From Streptomyces monomycini (GTDB lineage: Bacteria; Actinomycetota; Actinomycetes; Streptomycetales; Streptomycetaceae): a DNA stretch of 64,000 nt. The position numbers were made by a program, and so were the translations under genes. Of this stretch, positions 1 to 9,368 are shown in pieces (the first letter of the stretch is position 1; each line of letters opens with the position of its first letter). The stretch lies in contig NZ_JAFIQY010000008.1 in the NCBI RefSeq assembly GCF_022271435.1, positions 124,001 to 188,000 of the forward strand, in the 5' to 3' direction. Below the pieces are notes generated by a model. That model was not told where the DNA came from. It was given only the letters and a program-made list of their open reading frames with translations, and made no database searches.

Positions 1-83
1 AAGGCACAGCGGTGGTCATCGGTTCCCTCCTTGCCGTCATCGGTCGTCGCCGTCACTCGACTCCAACGGCGCGGCGCGAGGGT

Positions 84-171
84 AGTGCAGACACCTGCCC
101 TGGCGGGATACCTCCGTACCGCCGCAAATAGGGCAGAGGTCTGCACTGTCAGGGCAGGGGTCTGCACCGTC
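84..171. repeat. Repeat cluster (probable operators) upstream of the XRE gene
   Basis: A unit close to AGGGCAGNGGTCTGCAC is present twice in tandem (130-150 and 151-171, 21-bp period). An inverted copy, AGTGCAGACACCTGCCCT, lies at 84-101. The last copy ends about 10 bases before the GTG start of the HTH gene, so binding there would block translation or initiation. I infer autoregulatory operator sites for the small XRE protein; the repeats themselves are seen directly. Confidence 0.5.
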
Positions 172-181
172 GGATGGTCGG

Positions 182-445
182 GTGACGATCTTCCCGCCGC
201 CGGACCCCGACCCGACGGCACTGCGGCAGGCCCTCGCCCGGCTGCGCGCCGAGCGGGGCTGGAGCTACGACGACCTCGCCGCTCGCAGTGGCCTTTCACG
301 CCGCACTCTCATCGAGGTCGAACAGGGCCGCACCATCGGATCGCTAGGTACCTGGCACGCCCTCGCGCACGCCCTCGGCGTTCCGCTGGGCACACTCCTG
401 GACCCGCTGTGCGCGGACCATGAACGGCCGGGATCCGAGCGCTGA
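182..445 (+). CDS. Small XRE-family HTH transcriptional regulator
   Basis: An 87-residue protein that is almost entirely one helix-turn-helix domain. The scanning helices are visible as LRAERGWSYDDLAARSGLSR followed by RTLIEVEQG, the classic XRE/Cro pattern. No effector or membrane segment follows the domain. The GTG start directly follows a cluster of direct and inverted repeats that could be its own operators. A compact hairpin comes two bases after the stop, so it is probably monocistronic. Its target is not shown by the sequence; control of its own promoter or of the neighbouring defence genes is inference. Confidence 0.85.
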   Translation: MTIFPPPDPDPTALRQALARLRAERGWSYDDLAARSGLSRRTLIEVEQGRTIGSLGTWHALAHALGVPLGTLLDPLCADHERPGSER

Positions 446-446
446 T

Positions 447-468
447 CGGGTGGCCTGAAGGCCACCCG
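447..468 (+). terminator. Hairpin terminator after the XRE gene
   Basis: A perfect 10-bp stem, CGGGTGGCCT, a GA turn, then AGGCCACCCG, starts one base after the stop codon. There is no U-tract, as is common for Streptomyces terminators. Confidence 0.6.
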
Positions 469-667
469 AAGGGGAAACCTCGCCCGCATCTCAGTTCTAA
501 GTTCGAGTGCCTGATCCCATCCGGTCACCGTTGCGAGGCAATGGGGCGGCGCGTGCGGGGTCTGTGGGCGTGTCCGTTGGCACGTTGTTCTCCCGACCTG
601 CCCTGGTGCAGGACTGTCCCGTGCACGCCTGCGAGACGTGTCGTTGCGGCTTTCCGGAGACACAGCC

Positions 668-2149
668 ATGCCCTTTGCGCCCACCGAAGAACAAGCCGCT
701 GCCCTCGAAGCCTTCCAAAACGGCGATCACCTCGCCGTCCAGGCCGGCGCAGGCACCGGCAAGACCTCCACACTCGCCCTTCTCGCCGAGCAGGCACCCG
801 CGCGCCGTGGCCACTACCTCGCCTTCAACCGGGCCATCGCCGTCGACGCCAGCGCACGGTTCCCGGCCACGGTGAGATGCAAGACCGCCCATTCCCTTGC
901 CTACGGCGCCCTGGGATTCCGTTACCGCGGCCGGCTCAACAGCCCGCGCCGCCCCGGCTGGCAGATCGGCCAGGACCTCGGGCTGAACGCCCCGGCCCGT
1001 ATCGGTGACCTCGATCTGATGCCGGCGACTCTGTCCAACACGGTGCTGCGGACAGTGACCCGGTTCTGTCAGTCCGCCGACCGGGAACTAGACCACCACC
1101 ACGTCCCCCGACTGCGCCGCCTGGATGACGAAGCACACGAGGACCTCGCCGACCTGCTGCTGCCGTATGCCGCCAAGGCCTGGGCGGACCTGCAGGACCC
1201 GCACGCGGGCATGGTCCGCTTCGAGCACGACCACTACCTGAAGATGTGGGCCCTGACCGAGCCCGCGCTCGCCGGAGACTTTCTGCTGCTCGACGAGGCA
1301 CAGGACACCAACCCCGTCCTCGAGCACATCGTCCTGGCCCAGAAGGAACGCACACAGATCGTCATGGTCGGCGACTCCGCCCAGGCCATCTACGGCTGGC
1401 GCGGCGCGCGGGATGTGATGAGCGGTTTCCATGCACGCCACCTCACGCTCACCCGCTCCTTCCGGTTCGGCCCCGAAGTTGCCGCGGAAGCCAACCGTTG
1501 GCTCGCCCTGAGCAAGGCGCCGATCCGCCTCACCGGGTCTCCCGAAATCCCCACCACCGTCGGCCCGCGCCGAGGCCATCCCGATGCCGTGCTGTGCCGC
1601 ACCAACATCGGGGCCGTCACTGAGATCCTCACTCTCCTGGCGAGCGGTGTCGCGACGGCGTTGGTGGGCGGCGGCGATGCCCTGCGAGGCCTGGCGCAGG
1701 CCGCCCGCGATCTGATCCAGGGCCGTCGCTCTCACCACCCCGAGCTCGTGCTGTTCACCACCTGGGCCGCACTGCGCGAATACGCCGAGCACGACCCCTC
1801 CGGCAGCGACCTGCAGCCCTTCGCCAACCTCGTCGACGAACACGGTCCCGAAGCCATCCTGAACGCGGTGGCCCGGCTGGTCAGCGAGTCCGACGCCCAG
1901 GTCACCGTCTCCACCGCGCACAAGGCCAAGGGCCGTGAGTGGCCCTGGGTGCGCATCGCGCCCGACTTCACACCGCCCCCGGACGCCGACGAACTCGGCG
2001 CTGCCGGGCACCCCGTCCCCGGATCCGTTGATGAGGCCGAAGCCCGCCTGGCATACGTCGCCGTCACTCGTGCCCGCCGCCACCTCGACCCTGCCGGGCT
2101 GGCGTGGATCACCCACCACCCGGACAACCCCGGACCACTCCCCACCTGA
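668..2149 (+). CDS. UvrD/Rep-type superfamily 1 ATP-dependent helicase
   Basis: A 493-residue SF1A-like helicase. Motif I (QAGAGTGKTS, Lys at about 32) follows a Q-motif-like TEEQAAAL. Motif II is LLDEAQD near residue 214, motif III is VGDSAQAIYGWRGA, and motif V/VI elements TVSTAHKAKGREW and AYVAVTRARR are near the C terminus. It is shorter than UvrD or PcrA (about 700-750 residues), so the accessory subdomains are reduced. ATG 668 is preferred over an upstream GTG at 638 because the Q-motif then starts at residue 5. Such short UvrD-like helicases are common in defence islands; whether this one acts in repair or in immunity is open. Confidence 0.85.
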   Translation: MPFAPTEEQAAALEAFQNGDHLAVQAGAGTGKTSTLALLAEQAPARRGHYLAFNRAIAVDASARFPATVRCKTAHSLAYGALGFRYRGRLNSPRRPGWQIGQDLGLNAPARIGDLDLMPATLSNTVLRTVTRFCQSADRELDHHHVPRLRRLDDEAHEDLADLLLPYAAKAWADLQDPHAGMVRFEHDHYLKMWALTEPALAGDFLLLDEAQDTNPVLEHIVLAQKERTQIVMVGDSAQAIYGWRGARDVMSGFHARHLTLTRSFRFGPEVAAEANRWLALSKAPIRLTGSPEIPTTVGPRRGHPDAVLCRTNIGAVTEILTLLASGVATALVGGGDALRGLAQAARDLIQGRRSHHPELVLFTTWAALREYAEHDPSGSDLQPFANLVDEHGPEAILNAVARLVSESDAQVTVSTAHKAKGREWPWVRIAPDFTPPPDADELGAAGHPVPGSVDEAEARLAYVAVTRARRHLDPAGLAWITHHPDNPGPLPT

Positions 2150-2289
2150 CCGAACCCACCCAAGCAGCGAGGAAATAGTCCCAGCCCTCGGTCTCCGTGC
2201 AGACCGTGGACCTCTTCGATACATGGATGGGCGGACGGTAGTCTTCTGTGACTTCGCGGGGGTTCGTTCATTAGCGTGACGGGGGAATT

Positions 2290-2730
2290 GTGTCCCAGTT
2301 TGTGGATTTCGAATTCGAGGATGGAACCTCGGCTTTGGTGGAGGTTTCGCCCGTGGCCGGGGCTGATGCGGGAACCCCTGGTGATGGCCAGTGGGAGGAC
2401 GATTCCCCCGTCGGGCCGGTCGGCGCCGGGTCGCGTGTGGTCCAACGGTCAGGTCAGTTGCTGCTCGACGCTTTCGCGCCTCTGGCGCCGATCCTGTCGG
2501 GTATCCGCGACCAGGCGCGGAATATGGGCAACGCGCCGGATGAGCTGTCCGTCGAATTCGGCGTGAAACTGACGGCCGGGCTGAAAGTGGCGGTCGTGAG
2601 TGGAGGCGAGGCCAGCTTCACCGTGACCGCCACCTGGAACACGTCCCGGGCCCAGAGAGAGAACCAGGACCCGGGAGAGGCGTCGCAGTCCGCGACCCCG
2701 GCCGGGGCTCTCGGGCCGTCGATGAGCTGA
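2290..2730 (+). CDS. Trypco1 domain protein (CU044_2847 family)
   Basis: A 146-residue acidic protein. The middle part, SVEFGVKLTAGLKVAVVSGG followed by a beta-rich FTVTATW, matches the trypsin-co-occurring domain 1 (CU044_2847) family. That family takes its name from its position next to genes for trypsin-like protease domains. The GTG start has a GGGGGA Shine-Dalgarno. The stop is 22 bases before the next gene, which begins with a trypsin-like domain, so the two form a module. In published comparative genomics such pairs are proposed conflict systems; the exact role of Trypco1 is unknown. It could be a substrate or regulator of the protease (inference). Confidence 0.8.
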   Translation: MSQFVDFEFEDGTSALVEVSPVAGADAGTPGDGQWEDDSPVGPVGAGSRVVQRSGQLLLDAFAPLAPILSGIRDQARNMGNAPDELSVEFGVKLTAGLKVAVVSGGEASFTVTATWNTSRAQRENQDPGEASQSATPAGALGPSMS

Positions 2731-2752
2731 TGCGGCGCGGGACAGGAAGAGC

Positions 2753-5700
2753 ATGATGGAGGCCGACGAACCTCTGTGGAGCGCGTTCGCCACCGTCGTG
2801 GCGGACGACGGACGTGTCATCGGCGGTGGGGTCTACGCGCACTGCGGGGACCCGGACCGGCCGAGTCTCCTGACGTGCGCGCACGTCGTCAATCTCGCCC
2901 TGGGCCGCGACGAGTTCACCGCGGCTTCTCCGGGTCGGGCCGAAGTCACCCTGGAGTTCCCGGCGGCTCCCGGTGTGCGCGTCCAGGCCCGGGTACGCAG
3001 GTGGTGGCCGGCCAGTGCGCTGACCGATCCGGACACCGCCCCCGTGCGCGGGCGCGACGGGCGCTGGGCTGCAGACCTTGCCGAACTCGAGCCGGTGACG
3101 GCTCTGCCGGGCGAGCTGTGGCCGGTGCCGGTAGCCGTTCCGGAACTGGGTGACACTCTGTGGGCCTGGCGGGGCAACGCCGACCCGCGGACCGTGGTGC
3201 GCCTGCGCGCCAATGGAGCGGCGGGTGAGTGGCTGGTCTTGGAAGCCCCGCCGACCGGGTTTGCCGTCCAGCCTGGCTACAGCGGAGGTCCGCTCTGGGA
3301 CCGCAGGAAGGCGGCCGTGGTCGGGCTCATGGTCAGCGCGCACGAGCGCGTCGCCTACAGCAACATGACCACCGCCGTACCCATCCGGCAGAGCTATGGC
3401 GTCCGTGGCGACGTTCTGCGCGAACGTCTCCTGGGCGACCAGGACCCTCGCAGCTGGCTCAATCCCCGCGTCTGGCAGCTGTTGAAGGCACAGCAGCAGG
3501 CAGCGGTGTCCTTCCCGTACCGGTCCGTGGGACTCCACCGAGACGACCTCACCCAGGTCTACGTACGCCAGCAGCTCGCCGAAGGCGCCGAATCCCGTCA
3601 GCGCTCCCACACCGCGCAAGAAGCCGCCCAGGCCGAGGACGAGCGGCCGCCGCGGACCGTCGAGGAGTTCCTCGCCCGCTTCCGTCATGTACTGGTCGTC
3701 GGCCCTCCGGGAACGGGGAAGTCGACGCTCACCCTGCAGTTGTCCTCCGAGCTGGTGCGTATCCCGGCCACGCGCCGGGGTGAGGCGACCCAGCTGGTCC
3801 CGATCCGCGTGTCTGCGCGTGACCTGGCCGGCCGCCCCGAGACGGAACTCCTCGCGGCCGTGTCCGCCGCGGCTCGTGCCGCCGTCGCGGCCCGCCTGCA
3901 CGTCGACCTTGGTGAAGACCTGTGCGTCCGCCCGGCCGGGCAGACGTGTTGGCTGGTCATCATCGACGGCCTGGACGAGGTGGAGGATGCGACTGCCCGC
4001 ACGGACCTGTGCGATCGGCTGCGGCGGTTCATGGACATCGAGACCAAGCACCGGCTTCTGGTCACGACTCGGCAGCTGCCGGCACGCGAGAGGTCCCGCT
4101 GGGAAGCCCGCCGTGATCTCGGCCGATGCGAGATCGAGCCGTTCGAGCGGGATCAGCGCCGCGATTTCGTGCAGAGGTGGTTCCGGAGCAGGCCCGATCT
4201 CGCTGGTGACTTCCTGGCCCAGATCCACACAGCCCGTCTCGAGGAAGTCGTATCCGTTCCGCTGATGGCCACCGTCGCGGCCATTGTCTTTGAGGAACGA
4301 GCCGGCCAGCCGCTGCCGCACACGGCCTTTGCCCTCTACCAGCGGTTCGTGTCGCATCTGTATGAATCGCGCCTGGAACAGGTGACCGCCAACCTGCTTT
4401 CCCGGCTGGCGGGTTGGGCGGAAGCCGACCACCTCATGGAACGCCTGGTTGCTGGGCGAATCGATCTGCTGGAACACTGCGCGTCGGCTTGGCTGCGCGG
4501 CGCGGACATTCTGTCCGCCGCACTGGAGTGGCTGCGCACGGCCGACTCCCAGCCCTACCCGCGGCCAACCGACTGGCCTGACGTCGTCGCTGCCCTCCTG
4601 ACCTCGACCGGGCTGGTGGTCCACGACGGCGCCGACCTGACCTTCGTGCACCGCAGTTTCGCCGAGCACCTGTCCTCGGCAGGCGCGGCGCGGCGGCTCC
4701 CGGCTCGGTTCGACGCGGCCAACCCGCGGTGGTGGCATACGTTGCGCGGCGCGCTGACCGGCAGCAACCCGCGGGACCATGAAGCGGTGCTGCACCGGGC
4801 GCTGCTGTCGGACACGGGCGGCCTGCTGGACTGGCTGCTGGCCGGCGACGACCAGGCGCGCGAACTCGGAGCCCGCCTGATCTTCGAGGGCGTTCCCAGC
4901 ACGCCGGCGCACCACGCCGCGCTCACCGAGACACTCAGCTACTGGGTCGCGCGGACAGGCAGGTCGGACGAGTGGCTCGAGCCTTTGGTACTCCTCATCG
5001 ACACGGTCCGGATAGCTCCTGCCCCCGTGGCGGATCTCCTCGTGGACCTGCTCGATGCCTCGCGTTACCCCTTGGTGCTGCGGGATGCCGCTGTCCGCGC
5101 CCTGTTGCGTGCGGGCAGCGCCACGACGGAAGCGGTACGGGCTCTCACCGCGATCATGGACGAGCGACCGCTTACCGGCTTCCAGCGGGTGCGCTCGGCC
5201 GAGATGCTCATGGACTTGGGGCGGCCGGCCCGTGCCGCCGCTCGCGCGGGCCTGGTGCGCATCGCCGGCGAGAGGCACTGGGTGCACTCCAGCGACCGCG
5301 AGCGGGCCGTGAAGCTCATCGAGGAGATCGACGCCTCGTCACCTTCGCGAGATGCCCAGGCCGCGCAGGTGATGAGACGCCCTGCGGTAGTCCGCATCGC
5401 CCCACCATGGACGTACTCGACGCTGATCCCCGAAAGGCATCCGGCAGCCTGGAACAACCGCGTCGCGTCCGAAGACCCCTTTGGCTCTTTCGCGCCGACA
5501 TGGACACCGGGCCCGGTAGGTCTTCGGCGCCTGGATTCCGAGATCTCAGGCCGAAGTGCATCCGGGCCCGCAGGTCACGTCCTGTACCCCAAGGTGCTGG
5601 CCGCTCTGGGCCTGCCGGAATCCCGCGATCCCGGGTCGACAGTGGCGGCGATCCACCGCGCGCTCTGGGCCGCCCTCACCGCCCCCGCCCCCGAACGCGA

Positions 5701-7477
5701 TGCCAGCCCGCTTCCCCTCCCGTCCTGGGACGGGAGGGGGAGGCCTAAAATGCGCGTGCTGCCCGCCGACGCACAAGGTTCCGCCGAGCCGGACCTGTCC
5801 GAAGAGCAGTGGGACGCGGTGGCGCGCTGGCTGTGCGCGCACCCGGAGGCGTACCTGCCGGCTGTGGCCGACGACGTCTTCGACGTGAACGTGGTCTCCG
5901 CCTCGACCACACCCGGCCGGACCCATGCCCTGGCCGCCCTGCTTATCCACGGCCCGCGCGCCACCGCACACCAGGCCTACGAACTGCTGGCGCGGCGCAT
6001 CCTTGTACCTGATGCGGCCGAGGCCCCGCTGCAGCTTGTCCGCATCGCCGCCGCGTGCTCGCGGTCCGTTGACCAGATCGCGGCCGAGCCCGTCATCGCA
6101 GCCCTTTGCCTCAAACTGCGGCGCAAGAGCGAGTACCGGGATACTTCCGCGTACGAGCGGACTGTGCAGGTCCTGGGAACCGGCCTGTTCGCACACCGTC
6201 TGGTGTCGGACATCTCCAGCGACCCCCGGGCAACCGTGCGGGCTCTGCTCAGACTGGGCGACGAGCACACCAGCGACGCCATCAGCTTCCTTGCCGCCCA
6301 CGCTCATACCGCTCAACGCGACCTCTCGAATTGGTGTGCCGCCATCCGGTTCCTGCGACGGATTCCCGACGCCTCCGCGCCGGTGATCAAGTTGGTGCGA
6401 GAGGTCACCGAAGAGGCACACACTCCGCAGGACGTCTTGGAGCTGTGCCGGGTCCTGCTCGACTTCTCCGCCCTCGACATCGCCACCGAGCACCTGCTGG
6501 AGTTGGCGCACGACGCCTCGGTGAGCACGGAGCACCGGCATGCAGCAGTCAAGCTGCTTCCCCGTGGGGAGGGACGCGAACGCTGCGCCGAACAGGCCCA
6601 CACGGTGCTGGCGGACCTCATTACCGATGCCTCGCCTGTCCAGCGCCTCGCCATAGCTGAGACGCTACGCAACATCGACCCGCCGGGATGCCGAACAGCA
6701 ACTGCACTCGTTCTCTCTGCCCTGCGCGACGCTGCGCTTCCCTCCGGGGCCCGTCGTCAAGGTCTTGCGGCTCTGGCCGTCCTGGGGCCCGATGTCCGGC
6801 GCCAACTCGCTTCGGATCTCGAGACGTTGTACACGCGACCAACCGATTCGCACACTGAACGGCTCACCATTTTGCGGAGTGTCTCCCAGTGGGGACCGGA
6901 TCTGCATCGCTCCGCCCAGGGCATCTGGGAACGTCTGACACAGCGCCGCGCCGGGCTCGAGCGCGTATCGATGGCAGCGGAGCTTCATCGGTGGGGATGG
7001 ACCAGCGAAGCACGGTCGTCGCGCCTCCTCACCCGTATCGCACACCAGGCGGACGAGGAGCCGGGGGTTCGGATAGCGGCCGCCCACGCCCTGGTGCGTC
7101 ACGGCCCGGACCGGTGCCGTGTCGCGGATGAGATCCTGCACCAGCTGGTGCAGGGAAGGCAGGCACCGCCTGTGATGGCCCTGCAGACAGCCCGGGATCT
7201 CGCTGCCGCAGGCGGCCTGCTGGAGGCAAGGCGCGTACTGAGTGAGCTGGCCTTCGACGCCGAGATCGCGGACGTCCATCGCTACAAGGCAGCCACGGTC
7301 CTCCTCATGGTCGACCTCGCGTGCGGACCGGACACCCTAGCGACCCTCCATCACATGAGCAGCGACAGATCTCTTGGCGAACACACACGCGACTGGGCGG
7401 TCTACGCAGTCGACTGCGCCCGGGACGGAATCCACGCACCAGACGGCCCACCCCCGGGCTCCTGGCTCCGCAGCTGA
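2753..7477 (+). CDS. Trypsin-like protease / NACHT NTPase / HEAT-repeat protein
   Basis: A 1574-residue multidomain protein. Residues 1-210 are a chymotrypsin-fold protease with an apparent triad: His44 in LLTCAHVV, Asp108 in ADLAELE and Ser177 in GYSGGP. A NACHT-type NTPase follows, with Walker A GPPGTGKST (Lys323) and Walker B VIIDGLDEVED (Asp405, with Asp408/Glu409). From about residue 690 to the end the chain is repetitive alpha-helical sequence (HEAT/ARM-like pairs such as LRDAAVRALLRAG and VRIAAAHALVRHG), a likely sensor scaffold. No signal peptide or membrane helix is seen, so it is probably cytoplasmic. The architecture matches NLR-like bacterial immune NTPases, where ligand sensing triggers oligomerisation and effector activation. 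It lies 22 bases after the Trypco1 gene with an AGGAAGA ribosome site. Confidence 0.85.
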   Translation: MMEADEPLWSAFATVVADDGRVIGGGVYAHCGDPDRPSLLTCAHVVNLALGRDEFTAASPGRAEVTLEFPAAPGVRVQARVRRWWPASALTDPDTAPVRGRDGRWAADLAELEPVTALPGELWPVPVAVPELGDTLWAWRGNADPRTVVRLRANGAAGEWLVLEAPPTGFAVQPGYSGGPLWDRRKAAVVGLMVSAHERVAYSNMTTAVPIRQSYGVRGDVLRERLLGDQDPRSWLNPRVWQLLKAQQQAAVSFPYRSVGLHRDDLTQVYVRQQLAEGAESRQRSHTAQEAAQAEDERPPRTVEEFLARFRHVLVVGPPGTGKSTLTLQLSSELVRIPATRRGEATQLVPIRVSARDLAGRPETELLAAVSAAARAAVAARLHVDLGEDLCVRPAGQTCWLVIIDGLDEVEDATARTDLCDRLRRFMDIETKHRLLVTTRQLPARERSRWEARRDLGRCEIEPFERDQRRDFVQRWFRSRPDLAGDFLAQIHTARLEEVVSVPLMATVAAIVFEERAGQPLPHTAFALYQRFVSHLYESRLEQVTANLLSRLAGWAEADHLMERLVAGRIDLLEHCASAWLRGADILSAALEWLRTADSQPYPRPTDWPDVVAALLTSTGLVVHDGADLTFVHRSFAEHLSSAGAARRLPARFDAANPRWWHTLRGALTGSNPRDHEAVLHRALLSDTGGLLDWLLAGDDQARELGARLIFEGVPSTPAHHAALTETLSYWVARTGRSDEWLEPLVLLIDTVRIAPAPVADLLVDLLDASRYPLVLRDAAVRALLRAGSATTEAVRALTAIMDERPLTGFQRVRSAEMLMDLGRPARAAARAGLVRIAGERHWVHSSDRERAVKLIEEIDASSPSRDAQAAQVMRRPAVVRIAPPWTYSTLIPERHPAAWNNRVASEDPFGSFAPTWTPGPVGLRRLDSEISGRSASGPAGHVLYPKVLAALGLPESRDPGSTVAAIHRALWAALTAPAPERDASPLPLPSWDGRGRPKMRVLPADAQGSAEPDLSEEQWDAVARWLCAHPEAYLPAVADDVFDVNVVSASTTPGRTHALAALLIHGPRATAHQAYELLARRILVPDAAEAPLQLVRIAAACSRSVDQIAAEPVIAALCLKLRRKSEYRDTSAYERTVQVLGTGLFAHRLVSDISSDPRATVRALLRLGDEHTSDAISFLAAHAHTAQRDLSNWCAAIRFLRRIPDASAPVIKLVREVTEEAHTPQDVLELCRVLLDFSALDIATEHLLELAHDASVSTEHRHAAVKLLPRGEGRERCAEQAHTVLADLITDASPVQRLAIAETLRNIDPPGCRTATALVLSALRDAALPSGARRQGLAALAVLGPDVRRQLASDLETLYTRPTDSHTERLTILRSVSQWGPDLHRSAQGIWERLTQRRAGLERVSMAAELHRWGWTSEARSSRLLTRIAHQADEEPGVRIAAAHALVRHGPDRCRVADEILHQLVQGRQAPPVMALQTARDLAAAGGLLEARRVLSELAFDAEIADVHRYKAATVLLMVDLACGPDTLATLHHMSSDRSLGEHTRDWAVYAVDCARDGIHAPDGPPPGSWLRS

Positions 7478-7816
7478 CTGAGCGGACAGCGATCGCGCTC
7501 CCGGACCACGAGGCGCGTTGACTCCCCTCGTGGCCGGACCTGATCGTGCCCAACGCCGAGTGTGAACGTCTCCATCAGCAGCTGGGCAGGTGTCCGCTGA
7601 CCTTGGCGAGGACCGCGGACGGGTCAGCGGCGAGCGCTCGGGGCAGGCGCTCACGTAGCCAATTTCCGCCATACACCCGCGCCCGTCGGCCAATCCAAGG
7701 GACACGCAGTCGGGGAACTGACCACGTCGTTTGGTGGATGTGGCCAGGGGTATGAATCGCGTCTGCTCAGGCCTGACGGGGTCGTGCTGTCATCTGGAGC
7801 AATGGGGGATGGAAGG
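7478..7816. other. Intergenic stretch with a possible gene-end remnant
   Basis: No complete gene is seen. The minus strand from about 7680 to 7590 reads like the last 30 residues of a lost protein (NWLRERLPRALAADPSAVL and on to a TGA), without an upstream reading frame. I do not recognise the family. Confidence 0.25.
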
Positions 7817-8913
7817 GTGTCTGATTCGTCCGGTGCAGGGCCCGCGGGGGCAGAGCAGCCGCCGCTGACCGTGCTGGCTCATTCGCTGCGCATGGCGCCG
7901 ATGCCCTCACCCAAGCAGATGGTGTCCTTCTACGACCCCGACCAGTTCGAGGAGTTCGTCAAGGAGTGGGTTCCGGCGCTGGACACCAAGTACGTCCTGG
8001 TCGAGCGCCACGGCGGCTCGGGCGACCATGGTGTGGACGTGGCGGGCTATCTGTCGCACAAGAGGCTGGAGGGACAGTGGCACAACTATCAGTGCAAGCG
8101 GTACACCGCTGCCCTGTCCTGGGGCACCGCGGCCGGGGAGATACGCAAGATGTTCGTGGCCGCCGCAGCCGGCGCGTTCACCGTCCCCACCCGGTACGTC
8201 TTCGTCGCCCCGATCATCTCGCGCAGCCTGCCCCGACAGTTCGCAAAGCCCACCGAGTGCCGGACCAAGTTCCTGCAGGAACTGTCCACCACCCGGGACA
8301 AGCTCGTGACCGCGCTCACCGATGACCAGCGGCGAGCCGTCGCGATCTAGCGGCGGACACCGACTTCGCCATGTTCGAGTGCGTGGACCTCGACGAGATG
8401 CTCGAGCTGCACAAGAACACCTCGCACTACGTGGATCGCTTCCCCTACGCCCCTTTCGGTCAAGGCCCCCGCCAGATGGTTCCGCCGCCGCAGCACCGCG
8501 AGGACGAAGCCCGCTACGTCCAGCACCTCGTGGACGTCTACCGCGAGCACTTTCCCAGTTCCGTCAGCAACCTCGAGGACGTGCCCACCGTCGAGGAGGC
8601 CAGCGAGCATCTCAAACGACAGCGCGAGGCCTTCTACGCCGCCGAGTCGGTGCGCGTGTTCGCTCGCGATGCCACGCACCCGGCGTACTTCGAACGGGTG
8701 AAGAAGGACGTGTACGACATTGTCGTGGAAGTGGCAGCCCGCTCCTACCTGGACGGCTGGGAGCGGCACGGCGCGGTCATGGCCGTGGCCGGCACCCTCC
8801 AGCTGACCCCGACGGTCCTCACACCCTTCGTCGAGACGAACGCCCGCAAAGGGGTATGCCATCACCTAGCGAATGAGGATCGTCTGACTTGGTGCCGGGA
8901 GGGGGAGAAGTGA
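7817..8913 (+). pseudogene. ABC-3C system effector (nuclease-like domain plus C-terminal domain), frameshifted
   Basis: The N-terminal part (to 8350) has a restriction-endonuclease-like core: GDHGVDVAGY followed by YQCKRY, a D...(Q)xK pattern. The reading frame ends at a TAG at 8348-8350. The next frame, starting no later than 8371 (MFECVDLDEMLELHKNT), carries a helical domain typical of ABC-3C effectors. Moving from frame 2 to frame 1 fits one missing base near 8340 (GTCGCGATCTAG would read on if it were GTCGCGGATCTAG). No slippery heptamer is present, so a plain 1-bp deletion is more likely than programmed slippage. Start GTG 7817 is chosen for its purine-rich leader; a start at 7784 is possible. 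The end overlaps the middle component by GTGA. Confidence 0.7.
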
Positions 8914-9368
8914 ACCCGCTCAACAGCCCGCTCGAAGTCGGTGTCCGCGCGCTCGTCCTTCTCGCCGAGAGCCATCCCGAGCCCATGGACGTCGCGCGGC
9001 TGGTCGCCCTGGACCATGTGGTGCTCCACAGCGGCGAATTCGACGGGCCACCCAGCCTTCATCCCGACCTGCCGGCACGCGGGGGAGAGCTCGGGATGAA
9101 ACGGGCCATCCTGGAGGAGGCGCTGCTCGTGCTGATCCGTGCCGGACTCGCCAGCATCGTCGACGATAGCGAAGGCCTCATGTACAAGGCCACCGACCGG
9201 GGGCCCGCCTTCGTCGACGTACTGGAGGCGTCCTACGTCGAGTCGCTGCGGGAGCGGGCCGAGTGGGCATTGCACCGCTTCGCGGCGCGGTCGGACGCCC
9301 GCGCCGCGACACAGAAGATCATCGACCGTGCGTCCGCCGAACTCGCGCGCAGCGGGGGCCGGCCATGA
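8910..9368 (+). CDS. ABC-3C system middle component
   Basis: A 152-residue winged-helix-like protein: SPLEVGVRALVLLAE at the N terminus, a helical core and a long C-terminal helix (RAEWALHRFAARSDARAATQ). This is the pattern of the small middle component (MC2-like) of ABC three-component systems, which is thought to link the ABC ATPase to the effector. GTG 8910 has a strong GAGGGGGAG ribosome site and overlaps the effector stop as GTGA; a TTG at 8889 is less likely. It ends in an ATGA overlap with the ATPase gene, so all three genes are coupled in translation. Confidence 0.75.
   Translation: MNPLNSPLEVGVRALVLLAESHPEPMDVARLVALDHVVLHSGEFDGPPSLHPDLPARGGELGMKRAILEEALLVLIRAGLASIVDDSEGLMYKATDRGPAFVDVLEASYVESLRERAEWALHRFAARSDARAATQKIIDRASAELARSGGRP

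Noticed and set aside
2618..5287. 889-codon open frame on the minus strand opposite the trypsin-NACHT gene
   Set aside because: It is an antisense shadow produced by GC bias; it is Arg/Pro/Gly-rich and without domains, while the plus-strand protein has clear motifs.
8330..8375. Programmed -1 frameshift in the ABC-3C effector
   Set aside because: No X-XXY-YYZ slippery heptamer or strong downstream stem was seen; a 1-bp deletion is simpler.
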